Positions 17,318 to 24,315 of a stretch of DNA of 33,890 nt are shown here, one piece after another (positions within the stretch are counted from its first letter, which is position 1; each line of letters opens with the position of its first letter). The notes below the pieces were generated by a model. The model worked only from the letters and a program-made list of their open reading frames with translations, did no database searches and had not been told where the DNA came from. Origin of the DNA: an uncultured Planctomycetaceae bacterium. Lineage in GTDB: Bacteria > Planctomycetota > Planctomycetia > Pirellulales > UBA1268. Position numbers and translations under genes: made by a program. The stretch is taken from positions 1-33,890 of the forward strand of contig CALAZQ010000087.1 in assembly GCA_937926325.1 (NCBI GenBank). The letters run 5' to 3'.

Positions 17318-17710
17318 TCAGTTGCCTCTGCCGACCGCCTCCGGAAAGACGGCGTCGATCGACCGCCAGTCGGTCCAGTCCGACCGCCAGACCAGTTCCT
17401 TGCCGGTTGCCGCTCCCGAGGTCAGCCAGGCCAGCATCTCAGCCGCCGGCAAGGGCTGCGACGGCTCACCGCCCGGCAGGGCGATGCACCAGGCCGCCTC
17501 GAGGGCCGCAGCGATCGGCTCCGGCAGCGGCGGTGACACTGGTGGGGCTGCGGGCGGCCGTGGTCCCGGATGCTGCTCGGCGGCCACTGCTGACGCGGCA
17601 GCCGCCACCCAGTACTTGGCCCCGCACTCCGGGCAGCGAATCCGCAGCCCGGCGTAGCGATCCTTGAGCTTGGTCCGGTGCCCCTGCGGACAATACGCGA
17701 CGATTCCCAT
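17318..17710 (-). CDS. Zinc-ribbon protein with GYF_2-like C-terminal domain
   Basis: A 130-residue small protein. The N-terminus is a zinc-ribbon-like motif: CPQGH (Cys7, His11) and CPECG (Cys26, Cys29), with the first knuckle altered from the usual CxxC. An Ala/Pro-rich linker (about 35-65) leads to a domain of about 50 residues (WCIALPGGEPSQPL, then LVWRSDWTDWRSIDAVF) that resembles the GYF_2 fold common in planctomycete and other bacterial membrane or adaptor proteins. It probably mediates protein contacts. ATG 17710 is preferred over the ATG at 17740 because it leaves the ribbon close to the N-terminus. It is divergent from the ClpP-like gene across 124 bp. Confidence 0.65.
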   Translation of the reverse strand: MGIVAYCPQGHRTKLKDRYAGLRIRCPECGAKYWVAAAASAVAAEQHPGPRPPAAPPVSPPLPEPIAAALEAAWCIALPGGEPSQPLPAAEMLAWLTSGAATGKELVWRSDWTDWRSIDAVFPEAVGRGN

Positions 17711-17775
17711 CGGGCCGAATCTCCACCACTCCCCGAACACTCTCGCCGGCTCACACCGGCCGCCAGCCTCGACCC

Positions 17776-17786
17776 GCTATCATAGC
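17776..17786. promoter_or_regulatory. Symmetric -10-like sequence between divergent genes
   Basis: GCTAT-C-ATAGC is a perfect inverted repeat. It gives TATCAT on the plus strand (17778-17783) and TATGAT on the minus strand (17784-17779), each one mismatch from TATAAT. It could serve as a back-to-back promoter for the zinc-ribbon gene and the ClpP-like gene, with leaders of about 60 and 45 nt. No -35 is clear. Confidence 0.35.
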
Positions 17787-17834
17787 CTGAGCGGTTCCGC
17801 TGTTCCCCTTCGTTCTCAGCTTAAAAGGCTGCCC

Positions 17835-18446
17835 ATGCCTGCCAACAGATCGGCCTCTCCCTGTCCGGACGAGGCTGCGGACTCCGAGCCGAGCGGACCG
17901 GCAGAAATCGCGATCATCGGTGATCTGACCGACAATGCTGCAGAACTCATCGACAAGCTGCTCGGCGTCGAGCCCGGCGCCGACTGCACGATCTATTTCG
18001 ACTCGCCCGGCGGCAATCCCTACACCGCCAATTCACTGGTGGCGGTCATGCGGCTGCGTGGACTGCGGGCCACCGGAATCGTCACCGGTGAATGCTCCTC
18101 GGCAGCTGTCTGGCCCTTCGCTGCCTGTGACCGGCGGCTGGTCACGGCCGCCAGTGTGTTGCTGTTTCATCCGATGAAGTGGCAGAGCGAAGAGCAGATC
18201 GGCATCCGTGAGGCAGCCGAATGGTCGCGGCACTTCACCGCCCTCGAAGAGGAGATGGACGACCTGCTGGTCAGGCTGTTCAGCCGAGACGGCGGGGCAT
18301 CGGCGGGGCTGGTCCGAGACTGGTGCCGTGAGCATCGCTATGTCACCGGCCGCGAACTGGCTGCTGCCGGCCTGGCGGAGCTGGTTGAGCTGGCGCCGCT
18401 GCCGGAACTGCTTCCGGAACCGGCAGCTGATCAGCCACCGCAGTAG
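17835..18446 (+). CDS. ClpP-like serine protease family protein
   Basis: A 203-residue protein with the ClpP/crotonase fold. [11 protein letters not shown] (56-65) matches the ClpP oxyanion region, Ser89 in [10 protein letters not shown] aligns with the nucleophile and His112 in LLFHPM with the catalytic His. The catalytic Asp expected before the FLSAEEAxxYGLID-like helix aligns with His167 ([20 protein letters not shown]), so the triad looks incomplete. It may be a divergent or regulatory ClpP paralogue rather than the main protease. No clpX or clpA is adjacent. ATG 17835 is chosen, since the longer frame back to 17664 runs through the divergent gene and its promoter. Its last 16 bases overlap the end of accD on the opposite strand. 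Confidence 0.8.
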   Translation: MPANRSASPCPDEAADSEPSGPAEIAIIGDLTDNAAELIDKLLGVEPGADCTIYFDSPGGNPYTANSLVAVMRLRGLRATGIVTGECSSAAVWPFAACDRRLVTAASVLLFHPMKWQSEEQIGIREAAEWSRHFTALEEEMDDLLVRLFSRDGGASAGLVRDWCREHRYVTGRELAAAGLAELVELAPLPELLPEPAADQPPQ

Positions 18447-19351
18447 TCGATCGCCCGGGCCAGCTCGCTCTTGAGATCCTTGCGGGCGATGATCCGGTCG
18501 ATGAAGCCATGCTCGAGCAGGAACTCACTGGTCTGGAAGCCCGGTGGCAGTTCGACCCGGATCGTCGCCTTGATCGTCCGGGGGCCGGCGAAGCCGATCA
18601 ACGCCCGGGGTTCGGCAAACACCAGGTCGCCGAGCGACGCGAAGCTGGCCGCCACGCCCCCCATCGTCGGATTGGTCAGGACCGAGATGAACAGCCCCCC
18701 GGCGGCCGAATAGCGGGCCAGCGCCGCCGAAACCTTGGCCATCTGCATCAGGGACAGGATGCCTTCGTGCATGCGGGCACCACCGCCGGAGGCGCTGATG
18801 ATGATCAGCGGCAGCCGTTGGCTGGTCGCCCGTTCGACCAGCCGAGCCAGCCGTTCACCGACGACGCTGCCCATACTGCCCATGATGAACGATGAGTCGG
18901 TGATGCCGCAGGCGACTCGCCGGGCCCGGATCATGCCGGTGCCGGTGAGGGCGGCATCTGACAGCCCCGTTCGCTTCTGCTCGGCCACGATCCGGCCCGC
19001 GTAGGGCTTTTTGTCGGTGAACCCGAGCGGGTCGGTCGGCTGCAGCTGCCCGTCCCATTCTTCGAAGGTGCCCGGATCGAAGAGCTGGTCGACCCGCTGC
19101 CGCGCCGAGACGTACCAGTGGAAGCCGCACTGGGGGCAGACGTTGAGCATCTGCTCGGCTTCTTTGCGATAGATCGTCGCCCGGCAGCCGTCACACTTCA
19201 GCCAGAGCCCTTCGGGCACCCCGCGTTTGGGCCGGGGGCCGGGCCGGCGAGGACCGGCGGCGGCATCGAGCGGCAATGCACCAGAGCCGGGATGCTGGGC
19301 GGCGGCCTTCTCGATCTGGGGGCCTGTTGGTATCGACTGCCGTTGTGTCAT
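18431..19351 (-). CDS. accD: Acetyl-CoA carboxylase carboxyltransferase subunit beta
   Basis: A 306-residue AccD. It partners with AccA to move CO2 from biotin to acetyl-CoA, the first step of fatty acid synthesis. The N-terminal four-Cys zinc ribbon is intact (Cys53, Cys56, Cys72, Cys75). The carboxyltransferase core shows [50 protein letters not shown] and [15 protein letters not shown] longer frame begins at 19393, but ATG 19351 is favoured because the upstream -10-like element leaves a normal leader. Before the ribbon lies a poorly conserved stretch of about 50 residues. It is not next to accA or folC. Its 3' end overlaps the ClpP-like gene tail to tail. Confidence 0.95.
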   Translation of the reverse strand: MTQRQSIPTGPQIEKAAAQHPGSGALPLDAAAGPRRPGPRPKRGVPEGLWLKCDGCRATIYRKEAEQMLNVCPQCGFHWYVSARQRVDQLFDPGTFEEWDGQLQPTDPLGFTDKKPYAGRIVAEQKRTGLSDAALTGTGMIRARRVACGITDSSFIMGSMGSVVGERLARLVERATSQRLPLIIISASGGGARMHEGILSLMQMAKVSAALARYSAAGGLFISVLTNPTMGGVAASFASLGDLVFAEPRALIGFAGPRTIKATIRVELPPGFQTSEFLLEHGFIDRIIARKDLKSELARAIDYCGG

Positions 19352-19420
19352 CTGTCGTCTGCGGTCACTGCCAAGCGGCGATCGAGCCCGCACACGAAAC
19401 TCGGCTCGAACGATCTTTTT

Positions 19421-19429
19421 AGCTTACCA
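19421..19429 (-). promoter_or_regulatory. Extended -10-like element upstream of accD
   Basis: The minus strand reads TGGTAAGCT, followed by AAAAAG. The predicted start near 19413 leaves about 60 nt before ATG 19351. Confidence 0.4.
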
Positions 19430-19519
19430 CCAGGGTGGAAGCGGCCGCCAATCCAGTTGCAGCGACGCACCCGGCGGCCGGCGGGCGGTCGCCGCGAGGC
19501 CCGGAAACGGGTCGCTCTG

Positions 19520-20245
19520 CTACCGGGCCGCCTGTCGGGCGACCTGCTGGAGCTCCCCGATAGCAGCGGCATAGTTGCCGCTGCGGATGACGGCACTGCC
19601 GGCAACGATGAGTTCGGCGCCGGCCTGGGCTGCGGCACCGATGGTGCCGGCCGCAATGCCACCGTCAATCCCCAGCCGCAGGGCGAGCCCACGATCGGCC
19701 CGGAGCTGCCGGAGCTGGCCGAGCTTGTCGAGGGCGGCGGGCTGAAACGCCTGCCCGCCATAGCCGGGCTCGACACTCATCACCAGCACCCCGTCGGCAG
19801 CGGTCAGAAATGGTTCGGCCCGCTCCACCGGTGTGCCGGGGCTGATGGCCAGATGGGCATGGCTGCCGGCGGCCCTGACCGCCTCCAGGGTGGCGACCGG
19901 ATTCTCCAGCCCCTCGATGTGAACCGTGACGATATCCCCGCCGGCCCGGGCGTAGTCGGCCGCGGTCTGGTCAGGCTGCTCAATCATCAGGTGGACCTCG
20001 ATCGGCACTGTCGCAGCCCGCCGCACCGCCTCGACCACCACCATGCCGTAGGTCAGTTGCGGCACAAACCGGCCGTCCATCACATCGAGGTGAATCGCCC
20101 GGGCACCGGCCGCCTCGAGCCGGGCCACCTCAGCGGCCAGGTGGCCGAAGTCACACAGCAGCAGGGCGGGCAGCACGATCGGGCCGTCGCTGAGCAGACC
20201 GCTGACGGCGGCAGCTGCGCGGGCGGGGCTGGCGGGTGGCGGCAT
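19520..20245 (-). CDS. rpe: Ribulose-phosphate 3-epimerase
   Basis: A 241-residue TIM-barrel enzyme interconverting ribulose 5-phosphate and xylulose 5-phosphate in the pentose phosphate and Calvin pathways. Metal ligands are in place: His52 and Asp54 (IHLDVMDGRFVP), His85 (VHLMI) and Asp194 (LGIDGGI). SVEPGYGGQAF forms the phosphate/active-site loop and VAGSAVI the phosphate-binding end. The opening motif is LPALLLCDF, not the usual APSILSADF, so two small active-site neighbours are replaced. ATG 20245 is preferred to the ATG at 20278, because a -10-like element at 20288-20296 would start the transcript at about 20280. The 20 residues before the first strand are extra compared with most family members. 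Confidence 0.93.
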   Translation of the reverse strand: MPPPASPARAAAAVSGLLSDGPIVLPALLLCDFGHLAAEVARLEAAGARAIHLDVMDGRFVPQLTYGMVVVEAVRRAATVPIEVHLMIEQPDQTAADYARAGGDIVTVHIEGLENPVATLEAVRAAGSHAHLAISPGTPVERAEPFLTAADGVLVMSVEPGYGGQAFQPAALDKLGQLRQLRADRGLALRLGIDGGIAAGTIGAAAQAGAELIVAGSAVIRSGNYAAAIGELQQVARQAAR

Positions 20246-20287
20246 TGACAAACTGGTCCGGGGGCGACGGGTATGCAATCCCCGTCA

Positions 20288-20296
20288 TCTATACCA
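20288..20296 (-). promoter_or_regulatory. Extended -10-like element upstream of rpe
   Basis: The minus strand reads TGGTATAGAT. The TATAGA hexamer preceded by TGG fits an extended -10. The leader to ATG 20245 would be about 35 nt. It overlaps a CATCT-ATACC-AGATG inverted repeat (20286-20300). Confidence 0.45.
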
Positions 20297-20405
20297 GATG
20301 GTGACCAACCGCCCCGTCCCGGCGTGAAGCGTTCGTGGAAGGCGTGGTCCGGCCGGGCCCGCCGTCAGCAGCTGCTCACGAAATGCTCATGTCTTTGAAT
20401 TATCT

Positions 20406-20421
20406 CTTCCTGTTCAGGAAG
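20406..20421. promoter_or_regulatory. Perfect palindrome upstream of pstS, candidate operator
   Basis: CTTCCTG-TT-CAGGAAG is a perfect 7-bp inverted repeat. It sits beside the most AT-rich stretch of the intergenic region (CTTTGAATTATCTCTT, 20394-20409), about 85 bp before the pstS start. This is where the operon promoter and a phosphate-responsive site would be expected, but the sequence does not match the enterobacterial Pho box, and the link to phosphate control is only positional. Confidence 0.4.
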
Positions 20422-20504
20422 CCCAGGAACCCCAGCTGCCTGTCGTCGGCATCATGTGACCGCGCGAATCAAACGAACGAAACCCTGTTTGGAGTGACCT
20501 TTCA

Positions 20505-21497
20505 ATGCGACAGCATCTAGCAACCTGGCTGAGCGGTTTGTGCCTGATCGGCTGCCTTGCCCTCCTCACCCTCGGCCAGGTTCGGGGTGGTGACCTCGAC
20601 CCGGCACTCAGCCCTTATGCCAAGGTGGCGGGAGAGGTCTCCGGGTCACTCAAATGCGTCGGCTCCGACACGATGAACAATATGGTCGCCCTCTGGTCGG
20701 AGGGCTTCAAAAAGTACTACCCCAGCGTCCGCGAGGGAATCGAGGGGAAGGGATCTTCATCGGCTCCCCCGGCGTTGATGGAGGGAACGAGCACCTTTGG
20801 CCCGATGAGCCGCGACTGGAAGCCCTCGGAAATTGACGCCTTCAAAGACAAGTTCGGCTACGCCCCGATCAGAATTCCTGCAGCGATCGACATGCTGGCG
20901 GTCTATGTCCACAAAGACAACCCGATCGCCGGCCTGTCCCTCCAGCAGGTCGATGCGATCTTTTCGAAGAACCGCAACGGCGGGGCGAAGGAGCCGATCA
21001 CAACCTGGGGCGAACTGGGGCTCGGGGGTGAGTGGCAGGACAAGCCGATCAGCCTCTATGGCCGCAACTCTGCCAGCGGCACTTACGGCTATTTCAAAGA
21101 AAATGCGTTGTTCAAAGGGGACTTCAAGCCAACCGTCAAGGAGCAGCCGGGGAGTTCGTCGGTCGTCCAGTCGGTCGCCAGCGACCTCTACGGCATCGGC
21201 TATAGCGGGATCGGCTACAAGACCGCCGACGTGCGGGCAATTCCGCTGGGCGTGAAGCCGGGCGGATCGCTGGTTCCCCCCGAGCCGGCCAATGCCTACA
21301 CCGGTGAGTACCCGCTGTCGCGGTTTCTCTATCTGAGCGTGAACTACAAGCCCGGCAGCAAACTCGACCCGCTCCGCCGCGAGTTCATTCGCTATGTGCT
21401 GAGTAGCTCGGGCCAGGAAGATGTGCTCAAGGACGGCTACCTGCCGATCACTGCTCCGATCGCAAAACGGAGCCTTTCGGCGGTCGGCCTCGAATAG
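20505..21497 (+). CDS. pstS: Phosphate ABC transporter substrate-binding protein PstS
   Basis: A 330-residue periplasmic phosphate-binding protein. The signal peptide spans about residues 1-28 (hydrophobic LSGLCLIGCLALLTL); LIGC could also be read as a lipobox at Cys17, though early. Phosphate-contacting regions typical of PstS are seen: CVGSDTMNN (51-59), GKGSSSAPPALMEG and FGPMSRDW, and later GRNSASGTYGYF, with PGSSSVVQSV. It captures inorganic phosphate with high affinity and delivers it to PstC-PstA. Start ATG 20505 has TTGGAGTGACC upstream as SD. It is the first gene of the pst-phoU operon, and a 211-bp gap with strong hairpins separates it from pstC, perhaps allowing higher pstS levels. 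Confidence 0.96.
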   Translation: MRQHLATWLSGLCLIGCLALLTLGQVRGGDLDPALSPYAKVAGEVSGSLKCVGSDTMNNMVALWSEGFKKYYPSVREGIEGKGSSSAPPALMEGTSTFGPMSRDWKPSEIDAFKDKFGYAPIRIPAAIDMLAVYVHKDNPIAGLSLQQVDAIFSKNRNGGAKEPITTWGELGLGGEWQDKPISLYGRNSASGTYGYFKENALFKGDFKPTVKEQPGSSSVVQSVASDLYGIGYSGIGYKTADVRAIPLGVKPGGSLVPPEPANAYTGEYPLSRFLYLSVNYKPGSKLDPLRREFIRYVLSSSGQEDVLKDGYLPITAPIAKRSLSAVGLE

Positions 21498-21545
21498 TTG
21501 GTGCTGCGTGGGGCCGCGGCTGGCCGTCATGGACCAGCCCGTTTT

Positions 21546-21564
21546 CCCGCGGTACAACCGTGGG
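21546..21564 (+). promoter_or_regulatory. Strong hairpin after pstS
   Basis: CCCGCGGT-ACA-ACCGTGGG forms an 8-pair stem (one G.T) with a three-base loop, 48 bases after the pstS stop. No T-run follows. It probably acts as a 3' stabiliser or attenuator that separates pstS expression from the rest of the operon. Confidence 0.5.
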
Positions 21565-21665
21565 CGGTTCAGAAACGGGTCACCTCTCCCGCGGTCAGCG
21601 ACAGACTCGCCGGCTCGGGGCAGATCTGCCGACTGGGTCACAGAAAATCAGCCCCTCCCCTGCGG

Positions 21666-21681
21666 GGAAACCCGCGTTTCC
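21666..21681 (+). promoter_or_regulatory. Second hairpin between pstS and pstC
   Basis: GGAAAC-CCGC-GTTTCC is a perfect 6-bp stem ending 27 bases before the pstC start. It overlaps a competing CCCC-TGC-GGGG hairpin (21657-21667), so the two cannot form together. Whether this is a regulatory switch is not known. Confidence 0.4.
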
Positions 21682-21708
21682 AGCAGCCGATGGCACTGAC
21701 GCCGACCT

Positions 21709-24315
21709 ATGACTGAGCGGCCCACATTCACCGGGAGAAGGCGGCCCACTCAGACCCGCGTCGGTGTGCTGTTCGGTGACCGTATTGCCCGGCTTCTCAT
21801 CACCTTTGGGGGGCTGGGCACCATCGCCGCCGTGCTGCTGGTCGGGGTATTCCTGCTGGCGGTGGCGGTTCCGCTGTTTCGTTCGGCGGCAATCGGTTTT
21901 GATCACTCGTGGCAGTCCCCCCCGGCAGCCGCGGAGTCGCTGGCAGCCGGCAGCGACGAGTCTGGCAGTCTGGCCTGGTTCTGTAACGCCGAGCGGGTCG
22001 ATGTGGTCGAACTGAGAACCGGCCGGCTGCTGCTCTCGCGGACGGCGGCCGAATGTGGCCTCGAAGCGGCAACGGCGGTTCGCGGCCTGCCGATCGGGCT
22101 GGAGGCCGTGGCGGGCTATCGCGACGGCACGGTCCGGAGCGGCAGGCTTGGGCTGGAATCGACGTTCGCCCCGGTAGAAGGCCTGCCGCTGGCGACCGAG
22201 TCGCTGGCGGCAGGAGAGGCCGTCAGCGTTGATGGGCAGGTCTACCTGCGAAACACCAACGGCACCACCACCCTGGTGCGGCTGGTTGCCGAATTCAGCG
22301 GCCATGTTTCCAAGGCTCTCGATCAGCCGATTGTTGACGTCGATCTGGCGTTGCTCTCCGGCGGGCCGTGTCTGGCCGCGGTCGATGCGGCGGGCCAGAT
22401 TCGGGTCGAAAAACTCTCTTCCCGGCGCAACCTGCTGACCGACGAGCTGATCACCACCGCCGACGGCAGCACGATCGCCCCGCAGGCCGGGCGGCCGCCG
22501 CGGCAGTTTGTGCGGGTCACGGGACTCGGTGACCAGCTGTTCGTGTTCGGCCGGAACGGGCAGTTCGAGCGGCATCTTATTCGCGATGTGAGCCAGCCGG
22601 CATCGCTGGAGCAGGGCGATCTGCTGCCGGCCGGCCGGGCCGTCACCGCCGTGACCCGGCTCTTCGGCGGGTCGGCGTTTGTGGTCGGCGACGACGGCGG
22701 CACGGCCCACCTGCTGTTCACCACCCGAGCGGAAGCGGCGGCTGAGGATGGGCTGGCCACCGTCGTCGCCAAGACGTTCCGGCCGCCGGCGGATCGGACA
22801 GACGCCGGGATTACGACGGTTGTGGCCTCGCCCCGATCACGGCTGTTTGGGGTGGGCCGGTCCGATGGATCGATGCAGCTGCTGCAGGCGACGAACGAAG
22901 CGACCGTACTGAGCATTGAAGCTGCCGGAACAGCCTCGCCACCGCAGCCGGCTGAACGGCTGATTATCGCGCCGCGTGAAAATCGCCTGGTGGCGGCAAC
23001 CCCCGAGGGCCTGAATGTCTGGTCGTTTACGGCTGGGTACCCTGGGGTATCGCTGCAGGCCCTGTTTGGCCAGCTCTGGTACGAAAATTACCCGCAGCCG
23101 GTCTATGCCTGGGAGACCACCGGGCATGAATCGTTCGAGCCGAAGCTGAGCCTGGTGCCGCTGATCTTTGGCACCATCAAGGCGACGCTCTACTCGATGC
23201 TGTTTGCCACCCCGATCGCCCTGCTGGCGGCGGTCTATGCCAGCCAGTTCATGCATGCCCGCTGGAAGGCCCGAATCAAGCCGACGATCGAGATGATGGC
23301 AAGCCTGCCGAGTGTGGTGCTGGGGTTTGTCGCCGGACTGATTTTTGCGCCACTGATCGAGCAGGGGGTGATGGTCTTCCTGGTCTGCTTCTTCACCGTG
23401 CCCCTGGCGTTGTTATTGGGGGCCTATCTCTGGCAGCTCTGGCCCACGAGCTGGCGAAGCAGGGTGGCTGGCTGGCGATTCCTGGTGGTGCTGGTGGTGG
23501 TGCTTCCGGTTGGGCTGCTGGCTGGCTGGCTGGCCGCCGCACCGGTGGAGCGGTTCTGCTTCGGCGGTGACATCTTCGCCTGGCTCAACGGCCGCGGCGG
23601 CAGCGGCTGGGGGGGCTGGATGCTCGCTCTGATCCCCTTGGCCGGCTGCTTTGCCGCCTTCCTCGTCGGCCGCTTCGTCAGCCCCTGGCTTCGCGTGCAG
23701 AGCAGTGGCTGGAGCCATCGCCGGACCGCCCTGATGTCGCTGCTGACCTGCCTGGTCGGAATTGCGGCCACGCTGCTGATCGCCGCAGCGGCCGCGATGT
23801 TCTTTGATGCCCTGCGGCTCGATACCCGGGGCGGCCTGTTCGGCACCTACGTCCAGCGCAATGCCATTGTTGTTGCCATCGGGATGAGCTTCGCGATCAT
23901 CCCCCTGGTGTTCACGATTGCCGACGATGCCTTGTCGAGTGTGCCCGATCACCTCCGCAGCGCCTCGCTGGGGGCCGGCGCCACCCCCTGGCAGACCACC
24001 GTCCGGGTGATCGTGCCGGCGGCCACCAGCGGACTGTTTTCAGCGGTGATGATCGGCCTGGGCCGGGCCGTGGGCGAGACGATGATTGTGCTGATGGCAG
24101 CGGGGAACACGCCGCTGATGGGCTGGAATCTTTTCAACGGCTTCCAGACCCTGTCGGCCGCCATCGCGACCGAGCTGCCTGAGGCGGCCCGGGGCTCGGC
24201 CCACTACCGGGTGTTGTTTCTGGCCGCGGTGCTCCTCTTTGCCATGACGTTTGCCGTCAACACGGTCGCCGAGCTGGTTCGCCAGCGGTTCCGGAGGAGG
24301 TCCCATGAGCTTTAG
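21709..24315 (+). CDS. pstC: Phosphate ABC transporter permease PstC, long form
   Basis: An 868-residue permease, far longer than the common form of about 300. After a first membrane span (about 27-57), residues about 60-470 form a soluble, beta-rich, probably periplasmic domain, with repeating strand/Gly patterns suggestive of a propeller but without a clear family motif. The permease core begins at about residue 480 (SLVPLIFGTIKATLYSMLF) and holds the expected spans. The EAA-type cytoplasmic loop for PstB contact is DHLRSASLGAGATPWQTTVRV (about 746-766), followed by GRAVGETMIVLMAAGNTP. Long PstC forms with N-terminal domains are known in some Gram-negatives. Its end overlaps the pstA start by 11 bases, which implies translational coupling. 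Confidence 0.92.
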   Translation: MTERPTFTGRRRPTQTRVGVLFGDRIARLLITFGGLGTIAAVLLVGVFLLAVAVPLFRSAAIGFDHSWQSPPAAAESLAAGSDESGSLAWFCNAERVDVVELRTGRLLLSRTAAECGLEAATAVRGLPIGLEAVAGYRDGTVRSGRLGLESTFAPVEGLPLATESLAAGEAVSVDGQVYLRNTNGTTTLVRLVAEFSGHVSKALDQPIVDVDLALLSGGPCLAAVDAAGQIRVEKLSSRRNLLTDELITTADGSTIAPQAGRPPRQFVRVTGLGDQLFVFGRNGQFERHLIRDVSQPASLEQGDLLPAGRAVTAVTRLFGGSAFVVGDDGGTAHLLFTTRAEAAAEDGLATVVAKTFRPPADRTDAGITTVVASPRSRLFGVGRSDGSMQLLQATNEATVLSIEAAGTASPPQPAERLIIAPRENRLVAATPEGLNVWSFTAGYPGVSLQALFGQLWYENYPQPVYAWETTGHESFEPKLSLVPLIFGTIKATLYSMLFATPIALLAAVYASQFMHARWKARIKPTIEMMASLPSVVLGFVAGLIFAPLIEQGVMVFLVCFFTVPLALLLGAYLWQLWPTSWRSRVAGWRFLVVLVVVLPVGLLAGWLAAAPVERFCFGGDIFAWLNGRGGSGWGGWMLALIPLAGCFAAFLVGRFVSPWLRVQSSGWSHRRTALMSLLTCLVGIAATLLIAAAAAMFFDALRLDTRGGLFGTYVQRNAIVVAIGMSFAIIPLVFTIADDALSSVPDHLRSASLGAGATPWQTTVRVIVPAATSGLFSAVMIGLGRAVGETMIVLMAAGNTPLMGWNLFNGFQTLSAAIATELPEAARGSAHYRVLFLAAVLLFAMTFAVNTVAELVRQRFRRRSHEL

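Noticed and set aside
20341..20504. Classical enterobacterial Pho box before pstS
   Set aside because: No pair of CTGTCAT-like 7-mers with the right spacing was found. Only the palindrome at 20406-20421 stands out.
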